Source: Isoetes taiwanensis
Taxonomy: Eukaryota; Streptophyta; Lycopodiopsida; Isoetales; Isoetaceae
Direction of reading: 5' to 3'
Assembly (NCBI GenBank): GCA_021234155.1
Contig: JAJEKV010000085.1
Span: forward strand, 4,660,036-4,724,035
Length of the DNA stretch: 64,000 bases
Positions 1 to 11,169 of the stretch are shown here, one piece after another. Numbering within the stretch: the first letter of the stretch is position 1; every line of letters begins with the position of its first letter. A program made the translations under genes and the position numbers. The notes beneath the pieces are model-generated. The model saw only the letters and a list, made by a program, of their open reading frames with translations. It ran no database searches and was not told the DNA's origin.

Positions 1-190
1 CGGAACTTGGTGCGTGAAGGGAAGTGGAAAATGATCACGCTCCGTGGCTGATGGAGTTCCGATAGTCCACCTGACGGCGGATCTTACCATTGTGCTTAAG
101 GGCAATGACGATGGGGCTCACCCATTCGAATGTTTGACCTCATAGATCAAACTGCGACAGGAGTTTGTCAATTTCGCCTTGGCGATCCGC
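1..190 (-). pseudogene. Ty3/gypsy reverse transcriptase, N-terminal fragment
   Basis: Reading the minus strand gives an EIDKLLSQFDL segment, a stop, then EWVSPIVIALKHNGKIR and QVDYR. This matches the fingers region of gypsy RT, where WVSPIV, KKNGK and VDYR are conserved. Two in-frame stops lie within the 190 bp. The catalytic YxDD region would be to the left of the window. It joins the protease fragment at 781-1364 through about 590 bp with no readable domain. Confidence 0.7.
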
Positions 191-780
191 GGTAATTAGG
201 GTTGAGCACATCTTGTCGTTGCTACACCGGTGGTGCATCGATTTGGTAGGAATGGTGAGTTCCCCAAGCTTTTTGTTGATGCCCGAAGATCTTTGTAACT
301 CCGGCTAAAATGTGTTTGAATTTTTTGAAAGCGGTGTGGCGGCCCTGATACGATAAGGAGCCTAAGATTTGCGAAATCGGGGACAGGGTTGATTGTTGCC
401 AACGTCCACAATCTCAACTTCGAGTCCGAATATGGGGTATTACTTGAAGATCCCGGACAATGTGTGCGGGGAGGTTGGAGCATAACCGGATCGTGTGGCA
501 CGCGTGGGTGAAAAGAGAGGTTGCTCGGTGTCATCTAGCGGTGATTGCTTCATGGCGGCGTGTACATCAACAGAAGTGGCGGGGAGGTTCAACATCGAAA
601 AGTGATCAACGCGTTGGATTCGATGGCAAGGAGCGGGTAGGGGTCAAACAAGGCAGCCACGGCCAGTCCCGATCAAGAGTCATTTCTCCCCAAGGATCAA
701 AGATATTCGGGGTAGGATGACGAGGCATCCTCGCAGTGGAGCCTCGAACGATAAATATTCCGAAACTTCTTCAGAATCCG

Positions 781-1364
781 TTATGCGAGAGAAGGTTCCG
801 CATTGTCAACGAAATGATCTGCTGTTTGCAAGTCCATGGTGGCATTGAGATGACCATCAGTGATGACTAACTGGTCCGTGGCCCAGTAATGGATACTCTT
901 TGCCTGGCGGAGAAAAGGTCTGCCTACCAGCATTTCATAGTCACCTGGATCTTCGCCTGCTTTCCAAACTCCAAATTCCATGGGAAAACCGGAGATCACC
1001 AATGTTGATGTGAAGAATAGGTGTGACGCCTTGAGGTCTCGTGATATGATATGGCCAATTTGATGTCATATGGGGCACGAAAGAGTTGTGTGATGCCCAT
1101 TTGTTTGCGGAGTTTATCCGTGATGAGATTGACTGCGCTACCTCCATCGATTTGAACATGGTTGACTTGCTGATTTCCCACCGTGGCATGGACCGTGGGT
1201 GTAGAGGTAGCCACAGCCCAACTAAAACAGTTAGGAATGGTAACTGGTCCTTGAGCGGGGACGAGTTTTAAAATGGTTGCCAAGCTTAAAGGAATTTTGA
1301 TCTTGGCGAGCTCCTCTTGGAGTTCGAGAGGTACATGAGAAAAAAAGATCTGGCTTGGTTCCAC
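781..1364 (-). pseudogene. Ty3/gypsy retropepsin fragment
   Basis: Two overlapping minus-strand frames (996-1364 and 781-1002) together make a retropepsin-like region. The first holds HVQIDGGSAVNLIT, the plant variant (DGGS) of the DTGS catalytic loop. The second holds YEMLVGRPFLRQAKSIHYW, the conserved C-terminal motif. A frameshift near 1000 separates them. It processed the Gag-Pol polyprotein in the parent element and is broken here. Confidence 0.75.
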
Positions 1365-1891
1365 CGCGTGCGGGAGTGCGTGGCGGGGAAGCGAAGAACT
1401 TCTTTGAGTAAGTCAACCTCGGCTGCAATATTGGGATATGTCCGAGGCGTGGAGGTTGAGATGTTGAGGGGGTATCTTGTCTTTGTTGAGCTCTAGTGGT
1501 GGCATGAACATTTGCCAATGTGCGGCCTTGGCGGCTGCATGAGATTCAAAATGCTTTGGCGAACTTTGGGCATGACATTTGGCATGAGCTTTTCCAAGTC
1601 GAGTGCAAAGTGAACCTTTTTTTACGCCCCTCATGAGGAATGGTGTCAACCGCAAAAGCGCGGGTTCGCGTGTCCTTCCGAATAATAGTCAAAGGGGCGT
1701 GATGCCTTGGTGCGGCGTGAAACTAGACCAACCCAATTTGGACGGCATCTTGGAGGATTAAGTGCCCGAAAAATTTCCTCTTGGGCTTGTTGATCCAAAT
1801 TGAGGTTGATTTCTTTGGAGCTGGTTGATAAGCGTGATTGCTTTGGCTCTTGGTGGCTTCTTAAGAACTGGTCAGCGGGCCTTGTTTGCCA

Positions 1892-3329
1892 TTAGCGAGC
1901 GAGTTGGTAAGCCGTGAGGCGGACCGATGTAATCCGATTTGTGCGGAAGGCATACTGAACTTGTGGAAGTTGAGGACACCTGGTGGTGGTATGACCCCAT
2001 TCTTGGCGGTGATAACACCGAGCTTTAGAAGGATCAAAAAGGAGGGCGTTGGTTTGATCCCCCGTGGTTGGTCCTGCTTCTTGATAGAGTTGCGTGGGCT
2101 GCACTTTTGAGGTGGTCAGCTGGCGATAGTCGCGATTATTCTTGAGGTGTGGTTTGTACTTGATAAACCATTTTGTTGCGAACGGTGTGGGATGAGTGCG
2201 AGTGCACTCTTCCGTGGCATGATTGCACATGTTGCATCGCTTGCAATGAGGCGGGCCATTGGTGGAGTTGCACTCATTGGCCAAATGGCCTTGGTATTTG
2301 CAAATATGGCACCGTTTTGATCACTTGCGTGGATTAAGCGTGTTGAGGCTGGACAAAACCGTTTGTGGAACCATAACAGGTGGAATGAATGGGAGCTCTT
2401 GAAGAGCCACCTGGGGAGGAAACATTGACGAGTGATTGACAGGTCGATAGCCCTGCCCAAAGTTTTTGGGCCGGTGTATTCATCATGAGTCGAATAAGCG
2501 GAGGAAGTCCTTGGAGAAACCGGACCAAAACTGCTCTGTGTAGGGTACTCCTTGAGCTTACTTAGCGAGAATGTGAAGTCGATCCAAAAATCCAGGCGGA
2601 ACTCGTGGGCTCTTGTTGAAGTTCATTGAGTTGCTTGAGATGAAGTTGATCATCATCCGTGGTCCCGTAATGAGACGTAAAAGCGGTTCGCATTTAGGAC
2701 CAGTCTTGTTTCCAATGGCTTTTGTTGGACATGAGCCATTGATGAGGAGAAACCCACGATGTGGTGGAAAAAAGATGTGGAATTTCGGTTGAGGTTGCGT
2801 GACCATTTAGGGCCAGCTAGAGCCTCAAATTCTTCCATGTGGGCTGAGCACTTTGGTCTAACGGTTTGCCTTCGTGTTGCCAAAGGTGGGATAAGTCGGT
2901 TCAAGTCCGAAAGGTAGATGTGAAAGTCTTTGGGCGGGCGGAAATCGGTATAGTGAGGATATTGAGGTTGAGGTGGATGTGGCATTGTGCACGACCGGAC
3001 CACGATGAAGGGGTGACTGCTGGTTGGCAGAAACCGGCAGCCGAGCATTGGTTTTGAGATCCGTAAGGTTGTAAACAGAAGCGAAAGGGGAAACGTGGGG
3101 AAAGGATATTCCCGGTAGGCGAAAGGAGACATGTGGATAGCCGTGCCACCCGGGAGATGATGGTTATGGGAAGAGGCGATGGCCTCAAGAATGATGGATG
3201 TAGGCATGTTCGGGGTGTGAAAGCACGGTTGAGAAGGTTGAGCCCGATAAGGCTCCCCGATAGTGATGAGGAGACCGAGGTTGTGAGCAATGTTTGCACG
3301 CTTTGGGGCGGAACCGACGAGACCGACAC
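1892..3329 (-). pseudogene. Ty3/gypsy Gag remnant with degenerate zinc knuckles
   Basis: Minus-strand frames between 3329 and 1892 carry gag-like sequence in at least three reading frames. Near 1940-2220 there are two cysteine clusters, CKRCNMCNHATEEC and CYHRQEWGHTTTRC. The second fits a CX2CX4HX4C knuckle except that the second cysteine is lost. A proline- and histidine-rich stretch (about 2900-3000) fits a Gag N-terminal part. Position upstream of the protease supports the call. No single frame spans the region. Confidence 0.6.
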
Positions 3330-3609
3330 GAGGGGTGGGTGGCTGACCGAGCCCTAGACCGGATGGCCTCCTCTATGTCATAAGCGTATCCATACATGTA
3401 ATGTAACAGCTTCTCGACAACATGGCGCCCAAGCGAGAGGCCGTCTGAGAAAGGAGTTCTCCGGGCGTGAAATTACTACGTATTACGGCTGCACGTAAGA
3501 AAGTAGGATAAAAATCGTGACCGGCGCAAATGCGACATGTTGTTTGGGGTCCGGGTTCGGAACTCGAAGACGACTCCGTGGAGGACCCGTGATCTAATGG
3601 GAGAGTCCG

Positions 3610-4100
3610 GGGGACTATGTCACGGGATTTCTTTGAGAAGAAAAGAAGAAAAATGAACAAATGAGAGAAAGATGATAAGCTTCCTTGATATCAATGATGA
3701 AAATACATGAGCTCTCTAATAGAGAGAAACCAAGGAGACAAGACTCAAAACTCATCTAAAAACTTATGTGCTAACTCTACTCATATATATAGTACAATGG
3801 CCTTGGGCCCAATATAGACACTCCGACTGATCTCGGTCTTGGACTCACGGAAGGAGGCCTGATTCTGGTGGATGTTGGCGGTGCCTCTTGAAGTGCCTAG
3901 AATCACGCCCCGACGCCGACGCCGCTGTGATCGATTACTTTGTCCGGCGAGCCTCTTGTTGACAACCAAAAGGCTTTGATTGCGTGGTCTGGCCGCTTGG
4001 TCTTCTGTGGAGCCTTGGATGTCTGACCCGTGGTTGACTGAGGATCCTTGAGCTTGACCTGGTCTGTCGTATGCATGAATAGTCCTGTACCAGGAGGCAC
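3610..4100 (-). promoter_or_regulatory. Possible 5' LTR of the minus-strand gypsy relic
   Basis: Read on the minus strand, the segment has a TATA-like run (TATATATATGAG, about 3780-3792) followed by a 5'-UTR-like stretch leading toward the gag frames. That is the usual position and composition of an LTR R-U5 region. I could not find a second copy, a clear TG...CA boundary or a convincing tRNA primer-binding site, so the call rests on position and composition alone. Confidence 0.3.
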
Positions 4101-4487
4101 AGGACTAACATAGGGACCATGCCCGGAGATGGGGTCGAATCCCCCTGCGCAGCATGCTGATCCAGACTCCCCTTCACTGGAAAGGGGCTTGTGCGTGGCT
4201 GGTGCTCAGACGAGCTGTTTCTCAGATCCACCGTTAAACAATCAATATTCGTGGAGAGAAACATACCCGCAGAGTTTGGGGCAGATCCGACGGTTGGAAG
4301 TGCTGCAAACACCGGGCAGGCACTTCGACAGTGGCCCCTTTCTTGTGAAGGGGAGTCTCCGAAAGGTATATATGCTGGTGCATTTTCTCTTGCGTATGCA
4401 GTGTCATGCTGCACATTCTGCCAAGATTTCACCTTTTTCCGAGACCCGAATTTTTATCTGTGTTTTTCTTTGTGTTTATGCTCCGGA
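4101..4487. other. Unannotated junction segment
   Basis: No coding or RNA feature supported. It separates the gypsy relic from the tandem array that starts at 4488. A GGTCGAATCC-like string near 4134 resembles a pol III B box at one mismatch, but no A box was seen. Confidence 0.4.
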
Positions 4488-7400
4488 AATTCGTAATTAA
4501 TGCATTGCACAAAAATAAATTCTGATTTTTTGCCAGCTGGATCCCTAACTCATCTCCAGCACACGGCCCAATTTTCGGAATTTTCGGAGAAGGTCTAGGT
4601 CAAAGGGTTAGCATTAGAACGGTCCGGGGCAGCCCGCTGGGAACAAACCGAGCTGGCACCCTTCCCCAAGTCAAACGAGGCCAGGACCTTGCAGGGATCA
4701 CTCACAAGAGTGGAGAGTCCGGACCCCAAGAGGCGGGATCCAAAAAAGTTCCCGAGGCAACCCTTCCTGGCAGCTCTCCCCCGGGGGGCTGCACGCTAAT
4801 GACCACCCTCCCGGAGTCCGGTTCCCCTATCCGACCGTTGGATCCTCCGTTGAGGGGCCCCTCTTCGGGAAGGCCCAAAAGATTCCAGATCGGGTCCCGA
4901 GAACTTGTCAAACCCATGGCGCCCCGAGGTGACCCTTGTAGAAACCACGCCTTTTGTCGTTCGAGACACGGGGAGGCTCTTGAATGGCAAATCAACCCCG
5001 CCAAATCATCCTAATGGCTAAATTACCCTAGGGGAGCAAGTTACAAGGTCGGTTTTGCAAAAGAAAGAAACACTCACGCCCTCCACGAAAGATCCCGCAT
5101 CCACATCCTAGGCCAATTGACTACGAGTGTGATGGAAGTGAGCTACTTTGGCTTCTTGGAGGTCGGGTGGTCTTCGGCCCACGGAACTTGGTCCCCTGGC
5201 AATGTCGGCGTTTTGAGTCCATTGGCAGAGCCAAATCGCGATTCCTGGAGGGGAGGTTGCCCGTCCGTCCCACGGCCTTGGGGAGAGGAAATTCCTGCAA
5301 GCGGCTTCCTCGGGGATTTTAGGTCCGTGCTTTCGGCATCAACACCCCCCACTCCACGTCAAGTCACAAACGCAAAGGTCCCTACCGACCGACAAGGAGA
5401 GGGGGCCTCCAAAACGAAACCCCGTGGGTTGCTAGGTTCTAGAAGGGTTTGCGTTTTGGGGCCGAGACTTGGTCTGCTGCACTTGGGACTGGCCGGAAGC
5501 TGCAGCCGGAGAATACGGAGCAAGGGGAACCGACGGAGTGGAGTTTGGGCCTGTCCCTCCTCCCCATGTGGCAAGTAGAAGTCGGGGGCACTTTTTGGTG
5601 GCAAGACATTCATAAATTCGTAATTAATGCATTGCACGAAAATAAATTCTGATTTTTGCCAAATGGATCCCTAATTCATCTCCAAAGACACGCCCAATTT
5701 TCGGAATTTTCGGAGAAGGTCTAGGTCAAAGGGTTAGCATTAGAGCGGGCGGGGCTGCCCGCGGGTGGCAACCGGAGAAGCCGCACCCTTCCCCAAGTCA
5801 AACGAGGCCAGGACCTTGCATGGATCCCTCACAAGAGGGGAGAGTCCTGACCCCAAGAGGCGGGATCCAAAAAGTTCCCGAGGCGAACCTTCTGGCAGCT
5901 CTCCCCTGGGCTACACGCTAATGACCACCCTCCTCCTGGTTCCCCTATCCCACCGTTGGATCCTCCGTTGAGGGCCCCTCTTGAGGGAAGGTCCAAAAGA
6001 TTCCAGATGGTCCCCGAGAACTTGTCAAACCTTGGCGCCCTAAGGTGGCCTTGTAGAAACCCAGCAGTGTTTTGTCGTTGGGCATCGGGGAGGCTCCTGA
6101 ATGGCAAATCGACCTCGCCAAATCGTCCTAATGGCAAAATTACCCTAGGGAGCAAGTTACAAGGTCGGTTTTGCAAAAGAAAGAAACACTCACGCCCTCC
6201 ACGGCAAGTGTCCCCGCATCCACATCCTAGGCCAATTGACTACGAGTGTGATGGAAGTGAGCTACTTTGGCTTCTTGGAGGTCGGTCTTACGCCCGCGGA
6301 ACTTGGTCCCTGGGGCAATGTCGACGTTTCGAGTCCATTGGCGAAAGCCAACTCGCACATTCCTCCTGAGGGGGAGGTCGCCTCGCCCCCCCCCGTGGCC
6401 TTGGGGAGAGGAAATTCAGCAAGCCTTCCGGGGGATTTTAGGGTCCGTGCTCTGGGCCAATACCCCCACTCCACGTCAAGTCATGGGGCAAGGTCCAGGC
6501 TGAATCCGACAAGGAGAGGGCCTCCAAAACGTAAACCCCGTGGGTTGCCGTGTTCTAGAAGGGTTTTGCGTTTTGGGGGCGAGACTTGGTCTGTTGCACT
6601 TGGGACTGGCCGAGAAGCTGCAGCCGAGAATACGGAGCAAGGGGAACCGATGGAGCGGAGTTTGGGCCTGTCCTCCTCCCGATGTGGCAAGTAGAAGTGG
6701 GGGCTTTGATGGCAAGACATTCATAAATTCGCAATTAATGCATTGTACGCGAAAATAAATTCTGATTTTTTTGCCACTGGATCCCTAATTCATCTCCAAA
6801 GACAATGACCCAATTTTTCGGAATTTTCGAGAAGGTCTAGTTCAAAGGGTTAGCATTAGAACGGTCGGGCAGCCCGCTGCGGGGGAGCAACCGAGCTGGC
6901 ACCCTTTCCCAAGTCAAACGAGGCCCGGGACCTTGCAGGGGATCCCTCACAAGAGTGGAGAGTCCTGGACCCCAAGAGGCGGGATCAAAAAAAAAAAAGT
7001 TCTCGAGGCAGCCCCTTCTCGGCAAGGTGCTCCCCGGCCGACGCTAATGACCACCCTCCCGGAGCCCTGCCCCTATCCGGCCGTTGGATCCTCCCGCTCG
7101 GGGCCCCTCTTCGGGAAGGCCCAAAAGATTCCGTGATCGGTCCAGAGAAACTTGTCAAACCAAACCGCCCCCCCGAGGTCGGCCTTGTAGAAACCGCAGT
7201 GTTTTGTCGTTCGGGCACCGAGAAGGCTCCTAATGGCAAATCGACCACGCTAAATCGTCCTGAATGGCAAAATTACCCTAGGAAGCAAGTTACAAGATCG
7301 GTTTTGCAAAAAGAAGGAAACACTCACGCCCTCCACAACAAGATCCCGCATCCACATCCTAGGCCAATTGACTACGAGTGTGATGGAAGTGAGCTACTTT

Positions 7401-9789
7401 GGCTTCTTGGAGGTTGGGTGGTCTTCGCCCCCTTAACTTGGTCCCCGTGGCAATGTCGACGCGTTCGAGTCCATTGGCAGAGCCAAATTATGATTCCCGG
7501 AGGGGAGGTTGCCCGTCCGGTCCCCGTGGGCCTTGGGGAGAGAAATTCGGGCAAGCAGCGACCTCGGGGATTTTAGGGTCCTTGCTCAGCATCAACACCC
7601 CCACTCCACGTCAAGTCACGGCGCAAGGTCCCGGCCGAATCTGACAAGGAGAGGGCCTCCAAAACGTAAACCCTGTGGGTTGCCAGGTTCTAGAAGGGTT
7701 TGCGTTTTGGGGGCCAAGACACTTGGCACCTGGCCGAGAAGCTGCAGCCGAGAATACGGAGCAAGGGGAACTGACGAAGCGGAGTTTGGGCCTGTCCTCC
7801 TCCCGATGTGGCAAGTAGAAGTCGGGGGGTGGTTTTGCAGTGGCAAGACATTCATAAATTCGTAATTAATGCATTGCACGAAAATAAATTCTGATTTTTT
7901 GCCAGCTGGATCCCTAATTCATCTCCAGCACACGGCCCAATTTTCGGAATTTTCGGAGAAGGTCTAGTTCAAAGGGTTAGCATTAGAACGGTCGGGGCTG
8001 CCCGTTGCAGGGCAACCGAGCTGGCACCCTTCCCCAAGTCAAACGAGGCCAGGACCTTGCATGGATCCCTCACAAGAGGGGAGAGTCCGGACCCCAAGAG
8101 GCGGGATCCAAAAAAGTTCCCGAGGCAGACCTTTCCCGCGGCCGCCCCCGGGGCTGACGCTAATGACCACCCTCCCCTGAGCCCGCCCCCTATCCGGCCG
8201 TTGGATCCTCCGTTCAGGGGCCCCTCTTCGGGAAGGCCCAAAAGATTCCGTGATCGGTCCGGAGAACTTGTCAAACCATGGGGCGCCTTTTGAGGTCGGG
8301 CCTTGTAGAAACCGCAAGTGTTTTGTCGTTCCGCACCGGGAGGCTCAAATGGGAAATCAACCCCGCCAAATCGTCCGGAATGGCGAAATTACCCTAGGGA
8401 GCAAGTTACAAGGTCGGTTTTGCAAAAGAAAGAGACACTCACGCCCTCCACGACAGTATCCCGCATCCACATCCTAGGCCAATTGACTACGAGTGTGATG
8501 GAAGTGAGCTACTTTGGCGCTTCTTGGAGGTCGGGTGGTCTTCTGGCCACGGAACTTGGTCCCCAGGGCAATGTCGACGTTCTGAGTCCATTGGCAGAGC
8601 CAAATCGTGATTCCGGAGAGGGAGGTCGCCTGGTCCGGCCCCGTGGCCTTGGGGAGAGGAAATTCGGGGCAAGCGGCTTCCCGGGGATTTTAGGGTCAGG
8701 CTCAAGGCCAACACCCCCACTCCACGCCAAGTCACGGCCGCAAGGTCCCGCCGAATCGACAAGGAGAGGGCCTCCAAAACGTAAAACCCTGTGGGTTGCC
8801 AGGTTCTAGAAGGGTTTACGTTTTGGGGGCCGAGACTTGATCTGTTGCACTTGGGACCTGACCGAGAAGCTGCAATGAGAATACGGAGCAAGGGGAACTG
8901 ACGGAGCGGAGTTTGGGCCTGTCCTCCTCCCGATGTGGCAAGTAGAAGTCGGGGGGCGCTTTTGCAGTGGCAAGACATTCATAAATTCGCAATTAATGCA
9001 TTGTACGAAAATAAATTCTGATTTTTTGCCACCGGATCCCTAATTCATCTCCAAAGACATAGCCCAATTTTCGGAATTTTCTGAGAAGGTCTAGTTCAAA
9101 GGGTTAGCATTAGAACGGTCGGGGCAGCCCGCTGCGCGCAACCGAAACCGAGCCGCACCCTTCCCCAAGTCAAACGAGGCCAGACCTTGCAGGGATCCCT
9201 CACAAGAGGGGAGAGTCCGGACCCCAAGAGGCGGGATCCAAAAAGTTCCCCGAGGCAGCCCTTCCTGGCAGCCTCCCCCTCGGCTCGACCACCCTCCCGA
9301 GTCCCGGTTCCCCTATCCGGCCGTTGGATCCTCCGCTCGGGGGCCCCTCTTCGGGGGAAGGCCCAAAAGATTCCAGATCGGGTCCGGAGAACTTGTCAAA
9401 CCGCTGGGCGCCCCGAGGTCGGCCTTGTAGAAACCGGGCAGTGTTTTGTCGTTCGCACCGGGGAGGCTCCTTAATGGCAAACTGACCCTGCCAAATCGTC
9501 CGGAATGACGAAATTACCCTAGGGAGCAAGTTACAAGGTCGGTTTTGCAAAAGAAAGAAACACTCACGCCCTCCACGACAGTGTCCCGCATCCACATCCT
9601 AGGCCAATTGACTACGAGTGTGATGGAAGTGAGCTACTTTGGCGCTTCTTGGAGGTCGGGTGGTCTTCTGGCCACGGAACTTGGTCCCCAAGGCAATGTC
9701 GACGTTCTGAGTCCATTGGCAGAGCCAAATCGCGATTCCAGAGAGGGGAGGTCGCCCGTCCGTCCCCAGGGCCTTGGGGAGAGGAAATC
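4488..9789. repeat. Tandem array of a ~1.12-kb GC-rich unit, four full copies plus one partial
   Basis: The string AATTCG(T/C)AATTAATGCATTG recurs at 4488, 5615, 6726, 7857 and 8994, giving periods of 1127, 1111, 1131 and 1137 bp. Whole units align between these marks, including TCCCCAAGTCAAACGAGG, AAGTTACAAGGTCGG and CACTTGGGAC. Copies differ by many single-base and small length changes, so the array is not newly homogenised. The fifth copy stops at about 9789, where unrelated AT-rich sequence begins. Long open frames cross the units on both strands but break or shift from copy to copy, so they are composition artefacts. Candidates are a satellite or an rDNA-spacer-like family; nothing in the unit was recognised. 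Confidence 0.92.
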
Positions 9790-10044
9790 GTTTTCAGAAT
9801 GCCTGTTATTTTGCTAAGCGTGGTATAAGAAAAATAAATAAATAATGTAGACAACCATTGAGCTCGCCAACCATTGAATATAACAGTTTAAACATAAGTC
9901 ATGCTGACACTTAAAAAAAAAAAAGAGAATTTTTGTCTTTTATATAACAGAAGTGTAATATATTAAATCTAAAATATATTCAAAGCAAATGTATACAAGA
10001 ACATTTTTATTGATATTTTTATTGGCTTACAAAAAACATCTTGG
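9790..10044. other. AT-rich spacer
   Basis: Sequence composition changes abruptly from the GC-rich array to AT-rich DNA. It would be the 3' flank of the minus-strand ORF that ends at 10045. No feature supported. Confidence 0.4.
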
Positions 10045-10466
10045 TCAACCTATGATGGTATGCCTGGGAAATGCATAGCCAATGTATCCTGCGGAGTCTT
10101 CTGAGTCATCATCCGAGGACACGTCAGACACAACGTGAATAATCTTTAACCTCTTTTTTTCGGGCTCTCTGGCGGTCTTTGGATTGATCGATTGGAAAGT
10201 TTTTCACCGATTTTGATGATCCGAAGTTTACGCTTTCCCTTGCATCTCTTTCCCTTTATCGGTGGCGACTTCGCGATGATGGCTGCGCGCCTTGAACTAG
10301 CAGGCCTACCTCCTGCACAAGCAGCCAAATCCTTCAACATCCGAAGGATTCGACACTTGCTTCGGGTTATCGCCATCGGATCTGCCCTACTTTTTTCTTG
10401 AGGATAGATAGATCGGATACTGTTTTTATGTTTAAAGTTTTGTATGCCACGTCGAGGACACGTCAA
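10045..10466 (-). CDS. Hypothetical small protein, basic N-half and acidic C-half, frame broken at a T7 run
   Basis: A minus-strand frame from 10466 ends at 10146 just after a run of seven T (10154-10160; A7 on the coding strand). Shifting frame there gives a further open stretch to a TGA at 10045-10047, containing VSDVSSDDDSEDSAGY. The first part is very basic (SRRAAIIAKSPPIKGKRCKG), the second acidic. The A7 run is a likely slip site, either a real indel or a sequence error. An internal Met at MAITRSK may be the true start. No family recognised. It could be a fragment of a transposon nuclear protein, but nothing proves it is expressed. Confidence 0.35.
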
Positions 10467-11160
10467 GCTGACGCGTTAAAATTTCAGATCGCGGCGTGCC
10501 GCAGTGCATGGTGGATAAATTTCGGCTTTGCTCGAAGTCGATAAACGACGTCCCTCTGACGTGTCTTGACACGAAAGTGTGCCGGCAACAAGCCATCCCG
10601 GGCTGGCCCGGCCAGCGTCTCGGCTTTTTTCGTCGTTTTCGGCGACCGCGGCCATCGGATAGATCCGAATGCCCGCGCATGGTGGGCGGCTTTTGCTGTT
10701 TAAAGTTTTGGCGATGAACCACGTGCCGGCTGCTGCAACAGCACCATGCCCGCGGCGGCGTGGCGTCCCGCGTCGGCTTCAATTCGTCGTTCATCGGCGA
10801 AACGTGTGTCGGAACCGGCCGGCGTGCGGCTTATCCACGGCAGGTACCACTTGCAGGCATGGTGGACGGCTTCGACTTTGCTCGGCGTCGATGAAACGGC
10901 GTCTCCGACGCGATGTCTGGACGAAAGCGTGCCAGCTTGGCAACAGGACCATGCCACGCCGGCCGACGCGACACGTCAGATCTGTACTTCGTCGATAAAC
11001 GACGTCGCGATGCCGTTTAACGACGTTGAGGTTGTTCAACGACGTTGGCGTCGTTCTTCGACGATGTGACGTCGTTGTTCAACGTCTGGACGTCGTTGAA
11101 GGTCGACTGTCCCTTGTAGTGAAGGTGGCTCAAACATGCCACCTAGGCTCCAACATGCTC
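10467..11160. repeat. GC-rich region with diverged direct repeats and CGACGT-rich runs
   Basis: Two related segments start near 10505 and 10856 (GCATGGTGGAYRRMTTC, a CTTTGCTC motif and a CGATRAACG motif), about 350 bp apart, followed by similar CTGGACGAAAG/TTGACACGAAAG text. From about 10990 to 11100 the motif ACGACGT and its complement recur many times. Open frames on both strands disagree with each other and have no recognisable content. The right edge contains two units (11127-11160) of the GGCTCAAACATGCC minisatellite found beyond the LINE at 13573, so the LINE appears to have landed inside this repeat. Confidence 0.55.
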
Positions 11161-11169
11161 TCTCTCTCC

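Larger units (their letters stand above)
1..3360 (-). mobile_element. Decayed Ty3/gypsy retrotransposon, gag-protease-RT part
   Basis: Minus-strand fragments lie in the order expected of one gypsy element read from about 3360 down to 1: gag-like text, zinc-knuckle region, aspartic protease, then the first part of reverse transcriptase, which runs off the window. Every domain is broken by stops and frameshifts, so this is a relic. Recognition rests on short motifs only: a DGGS protease site, the closing VGRPFLRQAK motif of plant retropepsins, and WVSP followed by VDYR in RT. The lineage was not assigned and no complete LTR was delimited. A possible 5' LTR lies at about 3610-4100. Confidence 0.8.

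Noticed and set aside
4700-9800. Many open frames of 60-160 codons on both strands of the 1.12-kb array
   Set aside because: They change frame, length and sequence from copy to copy and run on both strands; GC-rich composition explains them.
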